This document shows, in pieces, positions 1-9,926 of a DNA stretch of 64,000 nucleotides. Source of the stretch: Chelonoidis abingdonii (taxonomy: Eukaryota; Chordata; Testudines; Testudinidae); contig NC_133770.1 of assembly GCF_003597395.2 (NCBI RefSeq), forward strand, positions 97,429,320-97,493,319, written 5' to 3'. Below the pieces are notes generated by a model. It had not been told where the DNA came from and searched no databases. It saw only the letters and a list, made by a program, of their open reading frames with translations. Position 1 is the stretch's first letter, and each line of letters begins with the position of its first letter. The translations under genes were made by a program, and so were the position numbers.

Positions 1-3000
1 TGTAATATTTTACAATATAAATATTTGTTGTAGAGGAGTTTGGATCTAGTTAATTTAATATATGTAAATTCTTTGGTCCTTGTCCTAGATTCCAGCAAAA
101 GAATGCATTTCACTGTTGACTTTTCCTTTTACAGTGCAAAAGATGGATTTTTATCATTTTCTTTCATGTTTAAAATTATCTTCCTGCTTTCACACCAAAA
201 TCAGCTTTTAATTGATATCAGCCCTCTAAAAACGTAATCAGTATTATTTTCTTTCGTAGTGCGTTTCTTTTTCTCTCCTTTTCATCTTGTGTTGTGTTGT
301 CTAGCCTATGACTTGGTGGTTGAACCCATTTATGAAGTCAAATGTTTAAAGAGCAGTGATTTAATATTCATCACTATTTTAACCGTAAAGAAAAAACAAT
401 GCACAGGATATGACCTTTAAATTGCTGGGCATGCTACAGTCCTTCAGTTGTGTAGATGTTCATCTTCTGGCAATGCATTTACATACAAGTCCCTTTGCTA
501 TGGTTCCTTGATTCTAGCCTGATAAACTAAATACCAGTCTGGGCCACTTTTCCTATGTATAGTACATGGAAGTGACTGTGTTGAGCCTCTTATCTTACAC
601 TGACCTGTAGCTGTAACAAGGCTTTTATTTTTTGCCTCTGATCTGGACTGAAACTGAAATGGAAGAAAATAAGACAGTTGAAGACAAATGTATATAGCTT
701 TTGCAATGCAAGAGGAGGGCATGGTAAAATATCCTCTTGCTGGTGAAATACTTCTCTTGGTGGTGCCTGTTTGTGATGCCACTTATTATGCTATACTTAC
801 AACACCTGTGTTGCTGTGTCATTCTGGGGGAGGGGGTCTCACTCTGAGAGGCCTTGATTTGGCTTATGCATGTGCGTAAGTCTCATTGAAGTCAAAGAGA
901 ATTCAGCACGTGCTTTAAGTTTACAATGTGCTTAAGCGTCCTGCTGAGTTGGGACCCAAATCCTTACACACACGAGTAACCCTTAATTGTTCAAGTAGTT
1001 CTATACAACAGTGAACTCAATGGAACTACACACAAGACAACAATATGCAGGATCAGGCCCTGGCTGCCTATTTGCAAACTGTCATTGCTCATAAATTCAG
1101 AGAAGTCTGATTTAAATGCCAGCTAAATAATTACAATACAAACTGTTGTATAATTAGAGGTGACTATTAGGATTAAAGAGAGTAATTTAAGGCTCTTGAA
1201 CGTTTTTATTTTTCATGAATGTCAGGGCTACAGGTAAATGGACTATAGCTTCAGGCTTTTTGTTTTATCGCTGGCTTTGAAACCTCTGATATGTAGGACT
1301 ATATCTTCAAAAGAGAGAGATTAGCTGTTGATATTTGCTACTGATTCTCTGTTGACTGGTAGTGCTGTTGCACAGGAGAGTTTTATCTAACTGTGAGATC
1401 AAAAGAAAATTTTGAAGATCAAGAGACTGTTCTAAATTCCTAGCTATTTTGAAAGTGACAGTGGGAGAGAGGGGAAAAATCTTTATACCAAAGCACTCTT
1501 TTTTCTCCAATGGTATAAATGAATTTTCTTAAGCAATGTAAAATAAAGATCATAGTTATTGAAAATGGATAATTTCATATTAAAGATATATGTACTGTTC
1601 ATGTCTTTTATACAATTTCTTGGCAAAATTAAGTCCAATTGACTCCATTGGGACTACTCATGGGCTTGGAGTTAAGCAAATGTGTGTTTGGAAGGTTAGG
1701 GCCTTATAGCCAGATATTGCAAACTGTTACTCACAGTAGTCCATAGTCACAGCGGTAGTACCATTGCTGTGCTGCAAACTGTGAGAAAGAATTTACTCTG
1801 AAGTCCTGCTCCTGTTAATATCAATGATAGTTTTTCCTTCACTTCACTAAAGCGATCTACAGCCAGTTTGGAAGTAAAAAAGTCTTGATCCTGCAAATTC
1901 GTATCACTTGAGTCATGTGATTAGTTCTCTTGAGGGCATTTGGACTACTTGCCTGATATTGTCTACTTGTAACTGCGGTAATGGACTCTAAGTTAGGAGT
2001 AGCTCACAGATAACAAGGAGTATTCTAAAGAGAAACAGGTCCTTAAGCAAAAGGGGGGAAGAAAGTTAAAAACAAACGACATACTATTTCACTCACTGCC
2101 CCCAGCAAGTAAATTTTGTTTTACAAATTTCAAACATTTTCAGGTATCTCATGCTTGTGTGTTTAGGAGACACAGTCAAGCTCTGTAATGGCGCTTCCAA
2201 AAAATAAGGGCACAAATAATAGACAAAAATGCTTTTTAGTAACCTCTTGCTATGGAAATAAGAGTTTCATGCAAGAGACAATGACAGAGCATGAGCCTTT
2301 TACAAGCAGATTAAGTAAACTGGTGATAATATGATGCAAAACAGCTGCTATTAAACATATTATAGTAGATTATTATTGACATATCAGAATATTGTCCATT
2401 TTACTGAATTGCTTACTTCAACTGCATTTCTGCTTATTGGGCCAGCTTTTAAGCTAAAAGCTAAGTCAGCTTTAGTTAGGCTTTAGTCAGGCCATACTCA
2501 CACTGAAATAAATAGGAGTTTTACTGGAACAAAAATCTAAATACAAACTTGACGATTTAGCCCATGTTTGGAAGATATATTATTAAAAAATACCAGATGG
2601 GCTAAGACTAAAGCAACAATATTTACTATTAATTCTTTGTTTCAGAGTGTGGCCTCAGTCTTGTTCTCATTGTCCAAAAATCCCATGGTCCTCAGTTGGA
2701 GCCAAATCAAGCCTATTATTGTTTACCCATAAAATGATGCAGATGCTATCGGGCTCAATTTTCTTATACAGCTCACAGTAGAGAATTTTGCCTGAGCGCA
2801 GACCAAACCCTAACTGTAAAAGGTGGGTAAAGGTGTAAATAACATTGATATTTGTTTAAGAGAAATGTTTCCTTTAAAGAAGTAAGTAGTAAAAAAGATA
2901 CAGTAATGACTCTTATATAGTTCTTGCGATTGGCCGAAACCCTGAGAAGGGCTACTTGCATAACACCTGCAGTTCCCATTGATTTCAGTAGGAGTTGCTG

Positions 3001-3223
3001 TTGTTCAGCAGAGACCAAGTACTGAAAGTTCCTTAGTCCCTTTCTCAACATGATCAGGCCTTAAAATCTCAGCAGGGGAAGCTTTCATTTATTTTTAAAT
3101 TTTGATACCAAGTGATAAAGAAGGAAAAATAGAAAGGTGTCTTGTACTTAAAGTAAAATTAAAGGAAATCCTCTTTAGAAGAGGAGTGGCTAGTACTGGT
3201 ATATTAAACTGGTCTAGGGAAAC
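1..3223. other. Gene-free DNA, no clear repeat boundaries
   Basis: No coding signal: the open frames are short, overlap on both strands and match no family I know. Scattered short stretches (around 860-1060, 1620-1710, 1850-1930 and 2450-2560) contain wording such as 'gatcctgcaa', 'caggatcaggccc' and 'caatggga'. These are worn copies of the palindromic MITE family seen more clearly at 4066, 18479, 42058 and 50666. The ends of these worn copies cannot be set. Confidence 0.6.
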
Positions 3224-3234
3224 ACAACCACTGT

Positions 3235-3338
3235 AAAAAGAACAGGAGTACTTATGCTGAAATAAATTTGTTAGTCTCTAAAGTGCCACAAGTACTCCTG
3301 TTCTTTTTGCGGATACAGACTAACACGGCTGCTACTCT
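3235..3338 (+). mobile_element. Short Penelope-like element (PLE) insertion with inverted 5' end
   Basis: The insert is flanked by a perfect 11-bp target duplication (acaaccactgt at 3224-3234 and 3339-3349). It starts with an inverted copy of part of its own tail: 3235-3253 is the reverse complement of 3290-3308. The direct copy of the PLE 3' tail then runs from about 3254 ('tatgctgaaataaattt...') to 3338, including 'gttagtctctaa' and 'cagactaacacggctgc'. It has no coding sequence. The tail matches those of the longer copies at 23761-24703 and 48480-48610. Family assignment rests on those longer copies, one of which carries Penelope-type coding remnants. Confidence 0.8.
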
Positions 3339-3349
3339 ACAACCACTGT

Positions 3350-4065
3350 TGGATTCCTTGCCTAATGTTTTACCTTCTCCACACCACATCCATCCCACAT
3401 TGTGTACAAAACATGGTTCACGTTCATCAGATGGATTATACAAAGCAGAAATAATATCTGCAAACAAGACAATATACAAGACAATAATATCTGCAAACCT
3501 TACTCCTTTGGAGTAAAGGTTGAAAGTTGTGGCAAATGTAAAAATGGCTTCTAACGTGGATGAATAAAGCAGAGAACATCAAACTCATTTCACTTAGTGT
3601 CGTTCATGATGATTTATCATTATAGTCAGGGCAAACTGTGGTCTCAGAGCTGAAACAATTTTATCCATTTTTGAAAAAAAAACAACAGAATGTTCCAGCT
3701 TGGTTCTTATATCCTTAGGGTTGCAATATTGAATTCAGAATCAGGAAACTTAATCTTGCAGCCAGATTTGACAAGATGCTGGTTGAATGGTAGGCAGAAA
3801 TGAAGGTTCGTGGGGTGTAATGCCCAAGGTCAGACATGAAAAAAGGTAACAGGGTTTTTCCACCAGGTTTGAATGCAGTATTTACCTACACTTTACCCCA
3901 GCCAAAAAAGGCAAGAATTTCTTTGTGGACAAAACAATGAGCAATGTTCAAAGGTTTCAGATCCAAGCTGAAGATATAAAGTGAGCAGTCTTTAAAACAA
4001 GTGTATGAGGAGAGGAACTGCTCTGAACATTAAGTTGGCTATATCTTTGTGATGTTACTTATATA
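3350..4065. other. Gene-free DNA, nothing recognised
   Basis: A-rich unique sequence with no open frame of note, no terminal inverted repeats and no family I recognise. Confidence 0.5.
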
Positions 4066-4187
4066 GGCACTGATCCTGCATGCACTTAAGCGTGTATATA
4101 ATTCACACAAATAGTCCCAATGAGATCAGGGGGCTGCTTGCATGAGTAAAGCTACACATCTGCTTAAGTGTAGGCAGGATTGAGGCC
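4066..4187. repeat. 122-bp palindromic MITE, PIF/Harbinger-like
   Basis: The ends form an imperfect inverted repeat: GGCACTGATCCTGCATGCACTT at the left faces AAGTGTAGGCAGGATTGAGGCC at the right. The right end is followed by TTA and the left is preceded by ATA, close to the TWA target of Harbinger elements. The length is exactly the same as the copy at 18479-18600. It has no coding capacity. It may belong to the MITEs described from non-avian reptiles, but I cannot confirm a family name. Confidence 0.6.
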
Positions 4188-4190
4188 TTA

Positions 4191-4724
4191 GAGACAAACT
4201 GGCTGCAATAGAATTTTCAGACAAACTGGGGGCACAAATTGGCCCTCAAACCCAATGTAATTCAGCATTTTAGGATTTGGGGTAGTTTGTGAAAATGGAT
4301 ACATTATATCTGAAATCTAAAATTAGTACCAGTAATTTATTTTTGGCTTTCCAAAAAAGTGTATCTAGTTTTTGAGTGGCCAAATAAAAAAAAATTACAA
4401 GATTCAAATTTCTTCCCTGCAAACATTGTTTTCAATTTACTATTAAAATCACAATGGATTCTGAGAAAAGGGGAAATTGAAGGTAATTCCAGAATTAGGG
4501 AATTAGTGTTGCTTTATAAGACACTTCAACTAACTAGCTAGTACAAACACTATGTTCTCTTCTGTTCAGGTTCTGATACCGTGTGTATCACCGTGGTTAT
4601 TAGATCTCAGCATTTACATTCTGTAATCTAGTGTTTTCTAAACCCTTAAATCATCATATATTTCTTTAAAAGGTTATATCCAGCAATGAATTGTATTGTG
4701 AAGCACACTTGGTCTCTTTCATGA
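4191..4724. other. Gene-free DNA, nothing recognised
   Basis: AT-rich unique sequence between the MITE and the solo LTR. I see no gene or repeat in it. Confidence 0.5.
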
Positions 4725-4729
4725 AGGAC

Positions 4730-5599
4730 TGTCATAAACAGGTAGTTAAGGGTTAATGTCTCTTTTACCTGTAAAGGGTTAAGAAGCTCAGTAAACCTGG
4801 CTGACACCTGACCAGAGGCCCAATAGGGAGGCAACATACTTTCAAATCTTGGTGGAGGGAAGTCTTTGTTTGTGCTTTTTGTATTGTTTGTTGTTCGCTC
4901 TTGGGGCTAAGAGGGACCAGACGTACACCCAGGCTTTCCCAATCTTTCTGAATCAGTCTTTCATGTTTCAAAAGTGTAAGTAATAGCCAGGCAAGGTGGA
5001 TTAGTCTTATGTTTGTTTTCTTAACTTGTAAATGTGTCTTTTTGCTGTAAGGATTTTTACCTCTGTTTGCTGTAACTTTGAATTTAAGGCTGGGGGGGTC
5101 CCTCTAGTCTATATGAATCTGAGTACCCTGTAAAGCATTTTCCATCCTGATTTTACAGAGATAATTTTTACCTTTTCTTTCTTTAATTAAAAGCTTTCTT
5201 TTTAAGAACCTGATTGATTTTTCCTTGTTTTAAAATCCAAGGGATTGAGTCTGAACTCACCAGGGATTGGTGGGGGGAAAGGAGGGGGGATGGTTAATTC
5301 CTCCTTGTTTTAAGATCCAAGGAGTTTGGATCGGTGTGAAGCCTCTCAAGGCAACCCAGGGAGGGGAAAGTCTGGGGGGAAAAGGAGGGGGATGGTTAAT
5401 TTCTCCTTGTTTTAAGACCCAAGGGGTTTGGGTCTGGGTTCCCCAGGGAAGGTTTTGGGGGAACAGAAAGTGTGCCAGACACTAAATTCTGGCTAGTGGC
5501 AGAGTACCAGATTTAAGCTAGTAAATTAAGCTTAGAAGTGTTCATGCAGGTCCCCACTTTTTGTACCCTTAAGTTCAAAGTGGGGGAAAAACCTTGACA
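4730..5599 (+). mobile_element. Solo LTR of an endogenous retrovirus-type element
   Basis: The 870-bp unit begins TGTCATAAACAG and ends CCTTGACA, so it has the TG...CA ends of an LTR with a short inverted repeat (TGTCA/TGACA). It is flanked by a perfect 5-bp target duplication, AGGAC at 4725-4729 and 5600-5604, the size typical of ERV or Gypsy integration. No gag, pol or env sequence is attached, so it is a solo LTR left by recombination between two LTRs. An ATTAAA-type polyadenylation signal (AATTAAAAGC) lies near 5185. Positions 5221-5445 hold three diverged copies of a unit starting 'tccttgttttaa(g/a)a(t/c)cc', which lengthens the 3' part. I recognise this LTR as a common turtle family. 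The orientation follows the TG..CA ends and the poly(A) signal. Confidence 0.85.
5221..5445 (+). repeat. Triplicated unit inside the LTR
   Basis: Three tandem, diverged copies start near 5221, 5301 and 5402 with 'tccttgttttaa', followed by 'gatccaagg' and 'gggtttgga'-like words, then a G-rich stretch and 'gatggttaatt'. Spacing is about 80-100 bp. The expansion lies in the part of the LTR downstream of the poly(A) signal. Confidence 0.7.
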
Positions 5600-5604
5600 A
5601 GGAC

Positions 5605-6052
5605 ACTGAAGAAATGCATGCTGTTGTTATAGTATTTCTTTCTTTCTTTTTACAAAGCCACACAATATTTTTTTTAAATTAAAAAGTGCATAGTGTGTAT
5701 TGAGAAGAGAATTTGTAGACTTACATCATGATGTCATTCACTACTAGAATTTATTTATTAGAAATTGTTATAAGTTCATCCATAGATGTCTACTCTGGCA
5801 TTTAATAAACATGAAAAGACATCTGCCAGAGTATTTTTTTCCTTTTCTTAAGAGAAAAGGAAAAAAAAAGAAAAAGACAATTTTCTTTAAAAAGTATATG
5901 ATGGAAATATATTCTAAGGGTCTGTTTCTGATCTCAATTTTGCTGATATAAATAAGGAGTAACTCCACTGTAGTCAATTGAGTTACATTGGTGCAAACAT
6001 GATCAGCATCAGTCTCTAAATTAATAGGGTCAAATTCTGCACTCTTTACTCA
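5605..6052. other. Gene-free DNA, low complexity
   Basis: AT-rich sequence with a TTTC run near 5637 and an A/G-rich stretch at 5840-5880 that forms a short inverted repeat with 'ttttccttttctt'. No gene seen. Confidence 0.5.
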
Positions 6053-6225
6053 TGGCTTGTCTACACGGTTCATCAATGCTCAATACAGGGGTGTGTCTTC
6101 CCTAGTTCATTTTAACATTAGAGGGTACTTTTAGTGAGCACCAGCGGGATCTACATGGACCAGTTAATGCATTTCCAAAATCATACTCCTGTCATGTGCA
6201 TTGCCCCTCTGTGAGGACAAGCCCT
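6053..6225. repeat. Old MITE with GGCTTGTC ends
   Basis: The left end GGCTTGTCTACAC and the reverse complement of the right end, GGCTTGTCCTCAC, agree at nearly every position and enclose 173 bp of non-coding DNA. No target duplication is readable. Similar 'cttgtcta' starts occur at 62962 and, more loosely, at 43589. Confidence 0.5.
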
Positions 6226-7267
6226 CAGGTAAATCTCCCACTGAAGCCCAGGGGACTGACCGATTATAGACTGTATGATATGACCCACAAACAGCCCAGC
6301 AAGAACTATCACCAAACAGGAGGATGGGAGATCAGAAGGGAACACCTTGTGCTATACCACTTAATTGATGTTAATTTTAGCAGATTGATAATCTCAATCA
6401 AATGCATTATGATTTTTAAACTATTATATTTTTGAGCTACCTACTCAACAGATTGCAATGGTTTAATTGATTACATTTGTTAACTTGCAGGCTTCAGTGT
6501 TGCTTTCCAAGACAACGAACAAAGGTCTAGATTTTCAGAGCATTATTCTGTTAGTATTCCCGGATGTTAATGTTAATAAGAAACATTTTAAAATTTCAGA
6601 CAAAAACTGGAAAAATATTGAAGTAGCTATTTTTTTGGGGTTTGCAGTTGTCTTTAAACTTCTAAAAGCTCCCTACATTCCTTCTTTCTCCCTCATGATA
6701 AACCTCTTTCCAACAGACATGACTCCCTCTGGAACTGTTCAGTGCTGCTCCTTGTATGAGGCTTAAGAGTTTCTACAGAGTGCTATGAAAATCTCTCTTT
6801 GGCATTTTGAGTACACTGCCTCCACAGTGCTCATGTTCTCCAACAGCCCGAGAGAAAATTATAGGCTTGTAGCTTTGAACAGCTCTAACACCCCCATACT
6901 TTGGAGCAGGGACTTGATAATTGGCAGAGCGGTGTCCTTTTTTCAGGGGTATTACTTTTCCCTGTCATGATCCACCAAAATTTGGCCAAGTTATAAACCT
7001 TTGAAAAATGGACTTTGTATGTGCTCAGCAGAGACTTCTTTGATTTACCTGCTAAAGTCTTTGAAGATTCCATCTACACTGAGCATGCTCCACCCCAAGA
7101 TTGAGAGTCCAGCGCACTACTTGTTTTACTTGCCTGTGAAACATTAATTCAGCCCCCCCTTTCTGCATGTGCCTTCTGATACGTGCTTTAATTACATGTT
7201 TACATAATATGTTTTTCCCACTGGATCCTGCCTTATTCCTCCTTTGGGGATGAATCAGAGTTGTATA
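6226..7267. other. Gene-free DNA, nothing recognised
   Basis: A 99-codon open frame at 6467-6766 and others nearby have no recognisable motifs. They show no frame-specific codon pattern I can see, so I do not call a gene. Confidence 0.5.
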
Positions 7268-7275
7268 GTTAAGGA

Positions 7276-7488
7276 CAGGGCTGGCTCCAGGCACCAGCAT
7301 AGCAAGCAGGTGCCTGGGGCGGCCAATTAAGAGGGGGGCGGCACGTTCAGCGGCAATTCAGCGGTGAGGCTGTCACTCCCTCTTGGAAGGAAGGACCTGC
7401 CGCTGAATTGCCACCGTAGAAGAAGTGGCAGCTTTTTTTTTCTTTCTTCCTTCTGCTTGGAGTGTCAAAAATGCTAGAGCCAGCCCTG
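7276..7488. mobile_element. 213-bp hAT-type MITE
   Basis: Terminal inverted repeats are CAGGGCTGGCTCCAG at the left and CTAGAGCCAGCCCTG at the right. The flanks are a perfect 8-bp duplication, GTTAAGGA at 7268-7275 and 7489-7496, the hallmark of hAT transposition. There is no transposase. The internal 'cagcggcaattcagcgg' and 'gccgctgaattgcc' stretches also pair with each other. Confidence 0.93.
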
Positions 7489-7757
7489 GTTAAGGAGGCT
7501 GTTGTCTGTAGAATCCTTGCTTCATTGGTCACAGAAGTTGAAAGGTGTATAGTAAATGAGGCCATGCATTGCAGGAAGAGAAAGAAGACAATTGAATACT
7601 GCCTTGGAGTACTGGATTCTGTCTGTGTCTGTGCCACAGAGTTCTTACATGATACTGGAAAGTCACTTCAATCACTCTTTTCATAGGTGATTACTAATTG
7701 GGTGTTCCTCATTTTCTAGGTGCGTGATATGAGTCCATGAGGCCTGATTTGCAGACA
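7489..7757. other. Gene-free spacer between two hAT MITEs
   Basis: Unique sequence. Its longest open frame spans the MITE edge and is not a gene. Confidence 0.5.
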
Positions 7758-7765
7758 TGTAGAAT

Positions 7766-7887
7766 TAGGGTGACCAGATGTCCTGATTTTATAGGCACAG
7801 TCCTGATATTTGGGGCTTTTTCTTATAGGCCCCTATTACCCCTCACCCCCCGTCATGATTTTTTACACTTACTGTTCAGTCACCCTA
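7766..7887. mobile_element. 122-bp hAT-type MITE (TAGGGTGAC family)
   Basis: The ends are TAGGGTGACCAG and GTCACCCTA, and the flanks are a perfect 8-bp duplication, TGTAGAAT, at 7758-7765 and 7888-7895. The interior ('cctgattttataggcacagtcc', 'gatatttggggctttttctt') has no coding potential. I recognise this as a very common MITE in turtles. Confidence 0.93.
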
Positions 7888-7895
7888 TGTAGAAT

Positions 7896-9110
7896 GCTCA
7901 CAGTTGCAACTTTAGTCAGTGACAGCTTTGCTTTGAACATATAAAATGCTATGTAATGCTAAGTACAATGAAAAATCAGGTTCTAGGTGTCTCATGTTGG
8001 GCACCCAGACTTAAGCTCGCTGCATCAGCTCCCAATCTGCAAATCTGAATAAGAATACCTCCTCGTCTCACTGGGATGTGGTGAAAATTAATTTATTAAT
8101 ATTTGTGAAGCACTCAGATACTAGCGTTGAGTGCCACAGAAAAGCCCATGGCTTCAGAGCCAGGTATGAATAGTGTGTAACAAACAAGAGATGGGGCCCC
8201 ATGTTGAACAGTGAGGAGAAAACAAAATATTGAATTGCTGTTGATTATAGCAGCACTGTCCCTTGTGTGAACTGAATGAAACAGGGCTTCTGTGGAAAGC
8301 TGCATAGGAAAGATAGCATTTCAGTAGTTTTTTATGTGTAATAGTAGAGAGAGAGAGAGTATTGCATGGTATCAATTGTTTTTAAATCACTTTCAAATGC
8401 ATTTGTTAGATATTCTGGTTTTGCTATAGTGGTTGACCTTAAAACTTTTCCACTTTTGCCTTAGATAAATAGATAAGGTTCCTCCAGAATTTGCCAACAC
8501 TTGGGTAACTCACTGTATTTTATCTGTCTTCTAATATGATCCCTTACCATGGTATCAAAGGCAACTGAGGAGTTTTTAAGGGTGACCATTGTATACTGAA
8601 AGTAACAATCATTACTCAGTCCTTCCCTCAGTAAAACTTTCATCTATTTCAATAGGAGTTTGCATTAGTAAGGATTGATGGCCTGATTCTCCGCTGCCTT
8701 GCACCTTTGCATAGTTATGTACATTCTTGTAAAATGTTAGGGTTTCAGGACCAGGTCCTTTATTTTTCCAAGTATAGTAGCTAGAGCTTTGTGTTCACTG
8801 AACACTGCTCCTTACCTTCAAAGTAAAAAGTTTCAGATTATATAGACAATTATCATTTTCAGTTGATTTTTACAGATATAATTGCTGCTTTCAGCAGCAC
8901 TAAGCTACTTTTCTTCTGACATTCTATCAATTTCCACTTTCTTGGGGGTAATTTTCTAAGAAACGTACTTAGCTCTCTCCACTCAATGTTATTCGCAATT
9001 GCAATTGTAAACTAAGCATAATTTTGTAGGAATATATCATGATACTGAGGGGGAACCAGGAACAGACTATTAGCATGAACTGCTTAGTTGTATGTGTGTG
9101 GGGGAGATGT
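7896..9110. other. Gene-free DNA with a MIR-like fragment
   Basis: Positions 8041-8140 ('cctcgtctcactgggatgtggtgaaaattaa...gtgaagcactcagata') resemble the 3' half of an ancient MIR-type SINE, where a 'tgttgtgaggattaa' core is followed by 'agcactcaga'. The remainder shows no gene and no bounded repeat. Confidence 0.4.
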
Positions 9111-9118
9111 GTGGAAAG

Positions 9119-9918
9119 CAGCGATGAGCTGCCAAAATCTTAATAACTGGTTCCCTATCAGGTCTTTGGCAGCACTTTGGTGGTGGGTCCTCCACTCACT
9201 CCCGGTCTTCGGCGGCACTTCGGCGGCGGGTCCTTCAGTGCCGCTGAAGACCCGGAGCGAGTGAACAACCCGCTGCCGGAGTCCTGACGATGACCCAGTA
9301 GGGAACTGGTTATTAAGCGCTGCCCAGTGAGTACAAGCCCGAGTCCTCCCAACGTAACTGCCCCCCAGGGCCCCACCTCTACCCAATTCAGCCCGCTCCC
9401 TGTCCCGTGACTGCCCCGACCCCATCCACCACCACCCCAAAAGACCCCCAGAACTCCCACGTCTACCCAACCCCCCCATTCCCCATCCCCTGACTGCCCC
9501 CCCAGAACCTCTGCCCCCTCCATCCACTCCGTGCCCCTTATCCAACCCCTCCTCTTATCCCTGGCCCTGCCCCCTTACCATGCTGCTCAGGGCAGCGTGT
9601 ATGGATTCCACACGGCCCACTGGAGCTCGCAGCTCCCCCCTCTTACCATGCCACTCAAAGCAGCAAGAGCTGCAGAGCTGCCCAGGAGCAGTCCAGAGTG
9701 CTGGCGCCAGGCTCTGCGAGAGCGGGGAAGGCCTGGGAAGGGCCAGGGGAGCCTCCCCAGCCAGGAGCTCAGGGGGGCCGGACAGGACAGTCCTGTGAGT
9801 TGGATGTGGCCTGTGGTCCAGAGTTTCCCCACTCCTTTAACAACCAATTCTAAACCGACTTCTAAATTTAACAACCGGTTCGCGTGAACCGGTGCAAACT
9901 GGCTCCAGCTCACCACTG
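9119..9918. mobile_element. 800-bp GC-rich hAT-type non-autonomous element
   Basis: The left end CAGCGATGAGCTG and the reverse complement of the right end, CAGTGGTGAGCTG, form the terminal inverted repeat. The flanks GTGGAAAG (9111-9118) and GTGGAGAG (9919-9926) are an 8-bp target duplication with one mismatch. A second inverted pair, 'cttaataactggttccc' near 9139 and 'gggaactggttattaag' near 9303, lies inside the left quarter. The interior is strongly C-rich ('ctgccccc' repeats) and holds open frames on both strands of up to 153 codons. These are by-products of the low stop-codon content of GC-rich DNA and have no recognisable domain. Part of the interior is shared with the element at 56950-57665. 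Confidence 0.85.
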
Positions 9919-9926
9919 GTGGAGAG

